Source of the DNA: Oscarella lobularis | Lineage: Eukaryota; Porifera; Homoscleromorpha; Homosclerophorida; Oscarellidae | Assembly: GCF_947507565.1 (NCBI RefSeq) | Contig: NC_089181.1 | Span: 379,501 to 443,500 of the forward strand | Direction: 5' to 3' | DNA: 64,000 nt | Shown here: positions 45,401 through 55,670 of the stretch, piece by piece | How positions within the stretch are numbered: position 1 is the first letter of the stretch | How the letters are laid out: each line of letters begins with the position of its first letter | The notes under the pieces: generated by a model | Told to the model about the DNA's origin: nothing | Seen by the model: the letters and a program-made list of their open reading frames with translations, nothing else | Databases searched by the model: none | Made by a program: the position numbers and the translations under genes

Positions 45401-45809
45401 CAACTTAACGTCATACGGAACTGAGGAAAACGTTTAGCGTACCTGGTCGATCGGAAGCTGAAGAATTGCGAGGAAGAGGTGTCGGACGGTTGCTACGTTT
45501 CATTGATGGACCTATACAACGTGAGACGAGTTCCACAACACCGATTTCCCGCGTGTATTCTTTCTATAGTACTTTGTGTGTATCCGCTTTTGTTAGGGGT
45601 CGCAGAAGACGGCGAAGTTGAGTAAACTTGGGCTCCAGACGACTGAATAACCGCGAACAAAGGAGGGCCTCATTCCATTCAAATTGACGGTTATTCCTAC
45701 GAGTACATACCGGTCCAGGCGGAGGACGCCGTTGCTGAGAGAGGCAGAGCGTCGCTAGTGCGACACAGACGACGGCGACGCGCACGATAAGCCCTACAGA
45801 CGCGCTCAT
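42413..45809 (-). CDS. Adhesion G-protein-coupled receptor (HormR, GAIN/GPS, 7TM)
   Basis: The gene starts MSASVGLIVRVAVVCVALAT, a signal peptide. A Pro/Gln/Gly-rich stalk follows (GPQKQPGSQQP, GPQNPGPQQPQQPPG). A hormone-receptor-type domain comes next (VFRWPLARIDSTVRVPCPSK, ACRQQGW-like, SAC), then a GAIN domain (INLLLYNSSDLFQDLQLP, VVGCFVNNVSLENL). The GPS motif is complete: CVYWDEWA, DGYGGWSSDGCEVVE, VVCSCNHLTSFSVLF. Autocleavage would fall at His-Leu/Thr. Seven-transmembrane exons follow, with TM1 at SVISYIGCALSILGLLVTLV, TLMEGISMYRDFVIAIG in TM3, and VFLGTFAIPALIIVIFNLSI and LGLTWLFGVLTLVDF later. The tail is short and Ser/Thr-rich (VSTNISTESLDN). Ligand and G protein are unknown. Some early exons were placed only roughly. 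Confidence 0.85.
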
Positions 45810-45952
45810 GACCGTGACCTTAAATGAATATCCGAGAGCAAATAACAGACTCAAGTACGCGTGAGCCCCACGCAATCCGTTGATGTCATTGTACCAACCG
45901 GTGACCCCTAGTGCCTCTACTTTCCCACACAAACTAAACACGCTCTACCCAT

Positions 45953-48900
45953 TCAAAAATTTGTTTTCTCCTGCCGTCGCGTGGAACTGCGGACGGACAG
46001 AGGCGGATCTTTCAAAACGTCCAAACTTATCCGAGGTCCAGTCGTCCACTGGCGACCCGTCTCGTCGACGAGATTCGCTTCAACAGAGACGTCGTAGCGA
46101 CCGGAGTACGGAAGGCGGAGCAAAAACAACGCCGTGAAGTAATTATTTTTAGGGCGGACGAGCCGTTGAAGGGATTCGGGGCCCCACTCCGCTACGACCT
46201 ATATGCGCATAATTGAGTTCGTACCCGGTGGTTCCTGGCACGGGAAAGCGGAGGATGGGTCAAAACATTTACCTTGCCGGTGAAAGGATCAGCGGGAGGT
46301 GATCTCCTGTCGTGACATGTTGCTTTGACCGACAAATGCACCGAAGCCGGTTGACGATAGTAGCCTAAAAGAGAAGAAAGAAAATAGCACGAGAGCAATA
46401 CGTCGCACTGTCTTTGCCTTCGGTGCCCTTATGCTGAATGACGCCTTCGACTCCCAGAGTGAACATGTCGACGTTCGACGGCACGTCGGCTATATTCGTC
46501 TCCGAATTAGGGGTCGGTGTGAGGGCAAGCTGTGCAAAGGAACAAGGTTAATAATATGATTGGTAAGGGCGGCACTGCTCGCGCTTCTGTTTTTACCGTA
46601 ATCGACGTCACCTGCCTACTTTGGAAAAAGTATGGTGGAAAACAGAGAGGCGTCAGTAAAAAATGCCGCGACGCTTCGCACAAAAATTCAACAAGCTGAA
46701 ACGAATTCCAGCGTCATTGTGCGTACTGTACACAAAATCAAGTCGTACCTTAGCCGACAATCCGAGAGCGTGTAAGCGAGGAAGGTCGGCCTGAATATCA
46801 AAGGATGAGAACGCCACTCGATCGTAAGCTCGTTTCGTCGCACCTGGGTCTTCTTAGCTATTTGCTTGCAGCTCTTGAGTAGTAAACTCGACGCGGCCAC
46901 CGCTGTCGAAGAACCATCTTGACTGAAGTCGAACGCGGCGCCGAGAAATCCAAACGGCGAAGGACTAAAGAAAAAGTGCATGATATAAGATGCCCCTATC
47001 GATTATACGGAATTACCTTAAAACGGATGTTTCTTTGGGCACGAGAGTTTCAATGATTTTAGCCATAACAACGCAGCTGTGCTGAAGGCTGCAAAACACC
47101 ATCACCACCACCACCGTATAACTAAAAAGACGACATCTCCACATTGTTACGTACGTTAGAACATTAGTCAGCGTATCCTGATTTGCATCAAAAAGAGACT
47201 CGTATAGCTGACCGTACTCCAGCGCAATTTGATTAAATTCTACAGCATTGGCTGTCATCTGGAAAAAAATCGTCGAAAAAAAGTCCGCCAACGGCGCGTG
47301 CACGTTGATCTCGGACCTGAGACACGAAGTTCGGCGACGCGGAAGCGGAGCCTTGGGCCAAAGCCGGCGGTGGCGACGTAAAAAAACTGACGCACGACGT
47401 GTGAAATTGCAGATGTGCGTTCAAGAGACGAGCTCTCAGGTTGCAGTAGGCACACTGGAATTTCATGTGTCTCACAGAAGACGAGGCATTCTAACGTTAA
47501 TTTAGAAAAAAATCAATCCTTCTCATTTGCTCTCTCTACCTTGAGTTTCGTGGCTGCCAATCTGTAGTTTAGTACGACGTCGGGTAAAATTTGTCTCAGC
47601 TTCGGCACATCAGTGCACTGGGCGAATGCACTTTCAGCCAATGAAAGTTGACTTAGCGCCTGAAGCCAGTACACAAATTGTTCAGAGGCAACCTAAAGTA
47701 AAGGGATTAGAGTAACCACGAGGATCAAATGCCTATCGGACTTTCGTCGCGAGATCAGCAAAAATTGGCGCCGCGATAGAATGGTAGCCCTTGGAGATAT
47801 ATGGCTTTATCAATTAGGAAAAATCGTGTACAGTAGCGAGGTTCACCTCCTGTGCCGCTTTTTGTGCCACTGTATACGCCGTCCAGCCATCTGCTTGCGC
47901 CAACTTGCTCTCCAATTGGCTAGATATACTCTGGCGAAATTTTTGACGACTCTCCGACGTGTACAACCCCTGATTCAAGTGAAACAAGAGAGATGATACT
48001 GAACGCTAAAAGTGTACAAAAACGAGGTTTTCTTTCTTTCTTTCTTTCTATAATAGTAGTGCTATGACGTTTGTACCAATAACTCGCTTGAAGTCGATCT
48101 TTCAAGTAAACGCAGCAGGCCTTCGCGTGAAACGATAGCTTTTACGTCAAATGCATTGCAAGACGTCAACGTTATTAAACACTTGCACAGCAAAACGGAG
48201 AGAGGAACTAGAGAAAAGACGTTTCACCGCCTTCATTGATTGTAAAACTAGCGCCATACCGTTGTCAGCCGACAACATACTGACAATAATTTCCGAAAAG
48301 TGAGATACCGTGCTTGGGTCTTTTCTGGCAATCCTCACCAATGACGATAAAACGAGCTGTAAAACCAGTTGACAAAATACCAATGAAGAATCGTCTCACC
48401 TTAATTTTACTGTCCATTTCAGATGCATTAGAAAAATGCGCACAAGCCATGAGACAAGCTTCAATGGCAAGACACATCTCTTCCATGCAATCGGAATCAC
48501 AATCACCTCAAAAAAAAAACAATTGGATAGTCTGCTTACATATTATTATTATAAAGGAATACTTTGATCTAGATTAGCAACAATTGCCGCCGCTACACCG
48601 CATGCCAAGGCGCCCACAGACGGATTCAAATCATAGCAAAGCGCAAAACAACCCGGAAGTAAATCTAGAAGATACCAATCGCACGTTCTCGATTCAATAC
48701 AAAGACCGTTTTTTACCTTGATGCTGCATGTCAACAATCGCGAAAGAATAGGCGAGTGTGTTCAGCAGAACCAACGCGGATATTTTGACGTTATCTTCTT
48801 CACACTGCTTAGTGAACGTCCAGAGTCTCTAAACGGAATAAAAACGTTCTCGATAATGCGTCGTCACGTGTGCAGACGCAAACTAACTAACTTCTATGTG

Positions 48901-51900
48901 ATGTTCGTCGAATATGTGAGCTGATTTCACTGCAAGCGAGTCCAAATTATGCAGCGCTTCCGTCTTGATTGTCAATCTAGGATCGTTTTCTAGATAATTT
49001 AGAAGAAGTTCGATCTAAAGAATTTCTATAGAAAAGCGCACGAAGTCCTTTTCCTCTTGATCTACTTGTGGTTGAGTTTCAAGAACTGTCACTTGAGCAA
49101 GTTTGGTCAAGGTTTGTAGAGTTATAATTACGAAACTTTCGGCTGGATAAAATGACAAGAGTTCCGAGCACAAGATTCTTACCTAAAATATTTGACGCTC
49201 CCAGAACACGTAAATTCAACTATCCTTTCTATAATACTTTGCTTGACGTTTCGATGTCATGGTGCATGTGCTCAAATATCCGAAGTAATTTCAATTTAAC
49301 CGGCACCGGAGTAACCAATCCTAAAAGAGAACGGGAAGCCTTATACGGGGAGAAAGATTAATATCAAATGCGTAAACAAAAAAACGAAGATCTCGCCTAT
49401 TTACAATTCATCCCCACTCTCTCCATTCGCCAAAAAAGGCCCTCCCGCAATGGAGGACAAGATGAGGCTCCAAAAGGAAACGCTCGCCTTCTTTTCGGCC
49501 CTTCGTCGAAACGACGCGACGACGCTACGCGAACTCGTCGCCAAAGGCATCGACATCACGACGACGAAGACCGAAAGCGACAATCGCACGCCACTCGAAA
49601 TCGCCATCGAGTCGAACAGCGAAGAAATCGTACGAATTCTCCTCGAAGCCTCCGACCCCGCCCCCGCCTTTTCGACGAGGACATCTTCCGGCTTCAGCCT
49701 CCTTCAACTGGCCACGTTCAAGAGCACGAAATCGATAGTCGAACTCCTGCTCGCCCACGGCGCCGAAATTCGTCCGGAAAACGAACGCGGCGAAGGCATG
49801 GCAACGAAGAGTTGTCTCGCCTTGGCCGCTCTACGTCGTCGTCCCGCGAAAATCGACGTCGCTCGTCTCCTATTGGATCGCCTTTTGACGCTATCACGTG
49901 ACGACATCGTCATCGCATTAAATCACCAAGACGTCACGGGACTCGCGCCGCTTCACGATCATCTCGTCGCCCCGTTGCCGGGCAACAACGATTATCTCGA
50001 TTTTATACGCGATCTCTTGATCGCCGGCGCGTTCGTCGACGCGCAGAACGTCGCCGGTTTGACGCCGCTTCACGTCGCCGCCGCCGCCGGAAGTCGCAAC
50101 GTCGTTCGACTTCTCATAACACTCGGAAACGCTCGACTCGACATTCGTAATGCAGACGGGCTCACGGCGGCGGCCGTCGCTCGTCGACGCGGTCACGTCA
50201 ACGTGGCGAAGTTGATCGAACGTAGAGCGCGTCAAAAAGTCGATGGCACTGAATCGATGAGTCTGTACGAGACGGGAATGGGCGGTTGTCGCGTCGCCGT
50301 CGACGCGCTTCTATCCAAAGGAGCCCACGTCAACATGACGAGCGGCGGACGACGATCGATTTTACACGGCGCGGCGACGGGCGATCGCGTCGAATTGGCT
50401 CGCTATTTGATTCGTCGCGGCGCCAACGTCGTCGCGGAGGACGCGTGCGGTTGCACGCCAATCGACGTCGCCGCTCGACACCACAACTGGGACGTCGTGC
50501 GACTTCTCGTCGAGAATAAGAAGGGTGGCTTCGAGAGACGCAAAAAACGTCGACGCGGATGCAAGGAGCCGGAGTTCTACGCCGCGGAAGCGGGCCGACT
50601 TGATATGGTTTCGTTTCTCGGCTGCAATTGCTTAGAATCGGTGCTATTCGGCGGAGTCAAAGGCGGGCACGTCGACGTTGTGAATTTCGCTCTCGAGAGG
50701 GGAGTCGATCCCAATGCAACGAATGACGACGATTTGCGTGCGTTTGACGTGGCCGCGATTCGCGGTCGTTACGACGTCGCTCGACTGCTTCTGCGCCGGC
50801 CCGGCGTGTCGGCGAATCGACCGACGGGACGCGACGGGTGTCTATACCGATCGACGCTTCATTGCGTCGTTCGGACGAGAGGCGATCGCGACGTGACGCG
50901 AAACGCGATCTTTCTCGTTTTGCAATGCGACGCCGAAATTTCCGACGACGTCGATTGGCCGCCGGAATTGCGAGAATTGATTGCGGCGAATGGGAGAGGT
51001 GGGGTGAGGAGTTTGCAGTTCTGGTGTCGTCTCGTCATACGTTTCGCGTTGGGAGAAAAGGCGGAGAGGGGCGTGGATGAGCTACCTCTACCCAAGTCCT
51101 GCAAAGCCTATTTGCTCTGCAGGAATCTCCCCTAATTTCTTACCTTGGATCATTTCCGCGACTTTATTGCAGATTCCCGCTGCAAAGAGACTAATAAGAG
51201 ATACGTATATTTGTTGGGTTTATTTTTTCTTGGAAATTTGCTGCAGTATACCCAGATATATTGCTAAGTTTCACTGCTGCGAATATAGCGGCCTCTTGCT
51301 CCAATTTATCGTGAGATTCCAATCCCGTGCGAACGCTAAACAAGGCATCAGTACCGCTCTATCAAACATAAGGACTTGTTACCTGTGATGAACGTTTTTT
51401 CTCTCGGCTACAATTGGAGCCAAACTGCCAAACATTCTAATATAGAAATTATTATTTTCTCTCGCAACTTTGGCTGCAAATTTGAATTTGTACCGAAGAG
51501 TCAAGGATCTCGCGATTGGATCATTGCTGTGTATGACGGAAAAGATTCGCTTCATGAATTCGTCCACGTTGAGGATTTTTTCCAAGTGAGCCTGGCTATC
51601 TTGCACGACTCTCAATACGCACAAGCGAAGGAAATTGTTTCTACGAAACCAAAAATTAGATTTAGATTTACAGTTTTTTTTCTCTATGCGTACCCTTCGA
51701 GAAAGACGTCGGATAGCTTCAGAAAAGCCGCGTTGATTACAATTGCAAATGGAAATCGATCGAATAGCCTTCCAAAGCGAATTATGGATTCGCTTTGTTC
51801 GCCGACTTCCTTCGAACGGAGTCCTGCCGCGATTCGGAGAGTCAAAATACGTGTCGGAGATCTTTTCTCGTGCACCTTTGTCCAATTTCATCAGCGCCGC

Positions 51901-51954
51901 ATTCGCCTGCTGTCGCATTTCTTGCGAAAACGTTTGCGACGAAACGGCTGCCAT
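45953..51954 (-). CDS. INTS7: Integrator complex subunit 7
   Basis: INTS7 is a HEAT/ARM-repeat subunit of the nuclear Integrator complex, which cleaves snRNA and promoter-proximal transcripts. The start MAAVSSQTFSQEMRQQANAA is close to the family's. RLCVLRVVQDSQAHLEKILN, DEFMKRIFSVIHSNDPIARS and MFGSLAPIVAERKNVHHR follow, then FAAGICNKVAEMIQG. After a 1823-base intron (49321-51143) come GLVTPVPVKLKLLRIFEHMH and HDIETSSK. Many more short exons lead to LQFHTSCVSFFTSPPPALAQ, NQIALEYGQLYESLFDANQD and, at the end, YDVSVEANLVDETGRQWTTG before the stop at 45953. The long intron contains an intact gene on the opposite strand. Divergent from CCDC167 with 68 bases between starts. Confidence 0.9.
49450..51135 (+). 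CDS. Ankyrin-repeat/SOCS-box protein, intronless, nested in an INTS7 intron
   Basis: A single 561-codon exon encodes about ten ankyrin repeats (NRTPLEIAIESNSEEIVRIL, GLTPLHVAAAAGSRNVVRLL, GRRSILHGAATGDRVELARY, GCTPIDVAARHHNWDVVRLL). It ends in a SOCS-box-like segment: SLQFWCRLVIRFALG, then VDELPLPKSCKAYLL. Leu-x3-Cys fits the elongin-C BC box and LPLP the Cul5 box of ASB-type substrate adaptors. That family recruits targets to Cullin-5 ubiquitin ligases in the cytosol. The gene lies entirely within the INTS7 intron on the opposite strand; its stop is 8 bases from the INTS7 splice donor at 51143. Codon use is rich in CG dinucleotides (GTCGCC, GACGTC), unlike the AT-rich INTS7 exons around it, and there are no introns. 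Insertion of a retrocopy is one explanation. Confidence 0.85.
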   Translation: MEDKMRLQKETLAFFSALRRNDATTLRELVAKGIDITTTKTESDNRTPLEIAIESNSEEIVRILLEASDPAPAFSTRTSSGFSLLQLATFKSTKSIVELLLAHGAEIRPENERGEGMATKSCLALAALRRRPAKIDVARLLLDRLLTLSRDDIVIALNHQDVTGLAPLHDHLVAPLPGNNDYLDFIRDLLIAGAFVDAQNVAGLTPLHVAAAAGSRNVVRLLITLGNARLDIRNADGLTAAAVARRRGHVNVAKLIERRARQKVDGTESMSLYETGMGGCRVAVDALLSKGAHVNMTSGGRRSILHGAATGDRVELARYLIRRGANVVAEDACGCTPIDVAARHHNWDVVRLLVENKKGGFERRKKRRRGCKEPEFYAAEAGRLDMVSFLGCNCLESVLFGGVKGGHVDVVNFALERGVDPNATNDDDLRAFDVAAIRGRYDVARLLLRRPGVSANRPTGRDGCLYRSTLHCVVRTRGDRDVTRNAIFLVLQCDAEISDDVDWPPELRELIAANGRGGVRSLQFWCRLVIRFALGEKAERGVDELPLPKSCKAYLLCRNLP

Positions 51955-52022
51955 GTTGACGTCTAGCGCACGCTAAATTTAAACAACCACCACGCGTTTC
52001 TCCTTGAAGATCATCGCGATCG
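51955..52022. promoter_or_regulatory. Bidirectional promoter INTS7/CCDC167
   Basis: 68 bases separate two divergent start codons. No TATA box seen. Confidence 0.5.
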
Positions 52023-52482
52023 ATGTCAATCATAAAGCAGGTACGCTCATTGATCGGTTTACATTGATATCGACGTTTCCTCCTACAGATCGAAGAGGTC
52101 GAACAGCGTGCAAAAGAATGCCAAGACAAGCTCGACGAAATCGAAACTCAATTACGATTAGATGACGTAGGCGACATACGTAGGTAAGTTCCAGTTCTCG
52201 GTACAGTACGAGCGTCTACGTGATGACGTCATAAACCGCAATTTCCAGGCGGATGCTTCAAAAGAATCGGGAGAAAATTGAAGGCGATCTCGCTCATCAC
52301 GGTAACAACTGTTCTCATTTTTTCTTTCCCTGATTGATTTGGATTTAGAAAATGATCTGACGAAATTGAGGTCTGAAAATCGAAAGACGATGTTCGTTTC
52401 GTGTGCCGTACTGGCTCTCGTTTTAGCGATATTTTATTGGTTTACGGGTTTTGAGTTGAGAAGTCAAACAACTGACATTTGA
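52023..52482 (+). CDS. CCDC167: CCDC167-like small coiled-coil tail-anchored protein
   Basis: Four small exons join to about 95 residues: MSIIKQ, IEEVEQRAKECQDKLDEIET with QLRLDDVGDIRR, MLQKNREKIEGDLAHH, and ENDLTKLRSENRKTMFVSCA with VLALVLAIFYWFTGFELRS. Length, coiled coil, the LRSENRKTM block before the membrane helix and a near-terminal hydrophobic anchor all match CCDC167, a small metazoan membrane protein of poorly known function. As a tail-anchored protein it should expose the coiled coil to the cytosol, probably on the ER. Confidence 0.8.
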
Positions 52483-52624
52483 ATACTTTCACTTCCGCCT
52501 CGCTTTTGTAATTGATTGGGGAACTGCCACTTCCCTTCACGTGCTTCCTTTGGCATGCATGCATGCACCGCCGGTTCGGTTCGTCACACCTGCTCCTTTA
52601 CCGCAGTATTCGCCCTCACGTCCT

Positions 52625-53306
52625 ATGGTAGACCGGACTATGATTCTGCTGCGTGTTCTCATCCTTTGCGTGCCGCTGATAGCATTGAGTCGAGGTAGTA
52701 CTGTCGTGATTTCCCGTGACGTTGTACCAACGTTGGCTGTGAAGCTGCTCCCGGGCAAATTTCCAGTTCTCGGCCACTCTTTACTGATGGTAGCGGTAGC
52801 AGTGAAAGTACGATGGCTACGACTCAGACGTTCAAGTTGCCGCGCCATGGTAAGACTTATAAAATCTATTGATTCATGCTAATCGGGGGGTGTATGTTCA
52901 GATATTCTCCCACTCGTCATCGCTGCTGCTGTAGTGTTTCCAATCTTGATTCTGTTGATTATCGTTGCCGTCATTTTATGGAGGTAACGCTCTCCCACTT
53001 CCGTCGAAATAATTTGCATCTATTTTTTTTACCTGTAGGAGGCGGAGACGAGGAAACGGGCCGTCTGCGACTTCCCAGGAATCTATTTACCAAGATCCGG
53101 CAGATGCGCTTCAAATTTCTCACTCAAATCTTGCCAACGAAAGCGATGATGATGAAGTTTACGCCGTGCCGTTTATTCTAAGCAGTAACCAATCGGCAGC
53201 GTACAAGAAACCCGCTCGTAGTGGTAGTAGAGACTATGAAGAAGTTCATATGTCAGCCAAACGGCTGCCAAGAGGCAGCGAAACTCTGTATGAGACTATC
53301 GATTAA
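52625..53306 (+). CDS. Short single-pass membrane protein with tyrosine-rich cytoplasmic tail
   Basis: Four exons join in frame. The first is a signal peptide (MILLRVLILCVPLIALS; start at 52625 or 52640). A short Ser/Thr-rich ectodomain follows (DGSGSSESTMATTQTF). The transmembrane helix is LPLVIAAAVVFPILILLIIV with a stop-transfer RRRRG. The tail carries tyrosines in QESIYQDP, DDEVYAVPF, SAAYKKPA, SRDYEEVHM and SETLYETID. YEEV resembles SH2-binding sequences, and TLYETI fits the T-x-Y-x-x-[VI] switch-motif pattern of immune receptors, although that match is short. I know no family for it. The ectodomain is too short for a folded ligand-binding domain. It is the first gene of the plus-strand receptor cluster. 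Confidence 0.65.
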
Positions 53307-53515
53307 GTACAGTAATAACTATGTGCGTCCGTGTCCGTTGCCTAGTGCTGCGTTTGGTGCATGCCCATAACAGGCCTTTGGCATGCCAAAGGTTAGCTGT
53401 GACGTTCGTACCGATTGAGTGAGTCACGGTGAGTAAACTTCCGCGTTTCGTGGCTGCTCAAATAGACGCTCCTTTCGGATACGCTGTCATAGTGATATAC
53501 TGTTCGGAGAAAGCA

Positions 53516-55506
53516 ATGCTAGGAACAACGTTGGCTCTTCTCGTTCTCTACCTCAACGCCGCCAAAGGCGAAGAAAGTAATCCCAGTCCCTTTTGAGTTC
53601 TCTCGATTATAGCTGACTTCGACTACTGTAGCGCCTTACGTTCTCTTCACTCGAGGCGCAGCCGTGGGGAGTCGGCCAGCGACAGTCACGACTCAGGCTG
53701 CTCGTACTAATCACATCTACCTCAAGAACTACACAGCGTCGTTTGGAGTCAGCAGTTCGTCTACTCGTTACGTTAGTCCTCATCCAATTTCAATTGACTG
53801 CGATCGCAACGAGTCACTAATTTATGCTGTGGGATCGTACTCCGTCGGTTCCTTAGTCTACTCCGCTCTCTTTCGTGGCCCCATGACAGAACACAGTACG
53901 TTGTCACCCGTGGACGCGAAGCAACACAGCGGGAAAATGACGGGACTCTCGTTCAATCCATCAACTCGTTCTTTATATTATGGACTTGGTTCCCGAATCT
54001 CTTTGTATGAGATTTCCACAAAGACGACGAAGCTAGTAACGATAGCGCACGATGGACTATTCCTGAAGTCTGTGCTATCGCTTGCTGTTGATTCAAAGCG
54101 ACGGTATTCAAATCCATTCAATCTAAATATTTATTGCGATTATTGATTTTATAGCTTTCTCTACTATACGTACGGAGAAGGTCGTTTTCTGATGAATAGT
54201 GGTGCTTTGCTTAGAAAGGATTTATCACAAAAGCACGGCAAGACCACAGAGCTTGTTAATAAGCTAAAAAATCCAACGGGCTTGGCTGTTGATGAGACTA
54301 CAGGGAGCATTTTCTTCTCAGATGAACATTGGGCAAAAATATTCTGTTATGGATGCTCAACTCGTAAAATTCTGTCAACTGTGGGTAACACGTATTGGTA
54401 GTCTTCTTCTCAGTGTTTACTTTATATTTAGGTATTGAGTGAAGTCCCAAAATCTCTTTCTATTCTGAACGATAGATTATATTTTCGTTCCGACAACGCA
54501 TTTTATTCTCTACCACTGGATTCTTGGAATACGTCCACTGCAACAAAGATTTTTGATATGGAAGGTCATATTGCAGACTTTAAAGTAGTGCTTGGGGGAA
54601 AAGGTGCTGCTATGATAGATATAGACAAACTCCCTATCTAAAATTTCCTTTTGGGCAGAACTTCCTACACTCTCTACACCGGATACAGAATCATTCCTTC
54701 ATGCTGCCACAACTGACGCAAATGTCATGTTCCTGCCGACAGAAACGCCAACCGAATACGAAAAATACACAGAAGAAATTGATACTGATGATGTCATGCC
54801 ACTGTTCTTACCGACTAGAGAAATACCTACGGATCAAAGATTTCCTTTCGAACCGACTCGGACTAATACGTTATCAAAAGCGGCGAGACTCGAAAAAACG
54901 CCTACTCCTCCGTTTATTGCAAATTCAGCTGCACCAATAGAAAACAACGAGGAAACAGCTAACTCTGGCATTATTGCAGCTGCTGTTGCCGTTCCAGTTG
55001 TTGTTATCATTGTCGTTCTGATCGTAGTAGTGCTGCTGTGGAGGTAGGATTGATCATAAATAATTATGGATCTATATCATATGGTGGTTTTAAGAAAACG
55101 CCGGAGGTCAATGGAGCCAAAGGCGGCAGACAATCCGGCAAAAAACGTAAGATTGAGTATCTAATTCTAATTTTTACTTTTAATTTAATTTATTTAGAAT
55201 GCCCAAGATTGGGAGAATCCAAACTATGGTGCAGCACAAGGGAAAAGAAGTGATGGATCGTCGCTTGATAATCCAAATTATGCTTCCGGTAAAGCAAAAC
55301 CTGGAGTTGCTCTGGACAACGTCACGTATGGCGTAAAAGGGAAAGAAAAAAACCTGGCCAATCCGACGCAAACCAGTAGTAGTAGTCAGGAAAACGAATA
55401 CGAAGATCCAGTCAAGGCATTCCCTCCGGTCAAAGGACATTACGAGGAGATAGCAGGAAGCCAGTCTAAAGGCGGAAACGCGCCCATATACGAGGCAATA
55501 AATTAA
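53516..55506 (+). CDS. YWTD-propeller-like membrane protein with NPNY and YEEI tail motifs
   Basis: Starts MLGTTLALLVLYLNAAKGEE (signal peptide). The ectodomain has repeated segments like YWTD/LDL-receptor class B blades: SIDCDRNESLIYAVGS, GLSFNPSTRSLYYGLG, GLAVDETTGSIFFSDEHW and SLSILNDRLYFRSDNAFYSL. A Thr/Pro-rich stalk (TETPTEYEKYTEEI) leads to a transmembrane helix (GIIAAAVAVPVVVIIVVLIV). The tail holds two NPNY sites (ENPNYGA, DNPNYAS), DNVTYGV, NEYEDP, HYEEIAG and PIYEAIN. NPxY sites bind PTB or clathrin-adaptor domains when placed so; pYEEI is the classic Src-family SH2 ligand. No EGF or LDL-A modules are visible, so it is not an LDL receptor. Role as a tyrosine-phosphorylated receptor or co-receptor is inference. 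Confidence 0.7.
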
Positions 55507-55670
55507 ATTTTAGTTTGACGTCGCTCAGAACCTGCAGCTCTATATAATTAGCTTAGTAACGCACTTACGTCGGACCCCGCCACTTCCGCGTCACACGGTC
55601 TATTCCTGTGCACTCCCTGAATCTTCTCTCGCGGGGCGTTTGGCCGCGAGCAGTCCTTCACGTGAATCAC

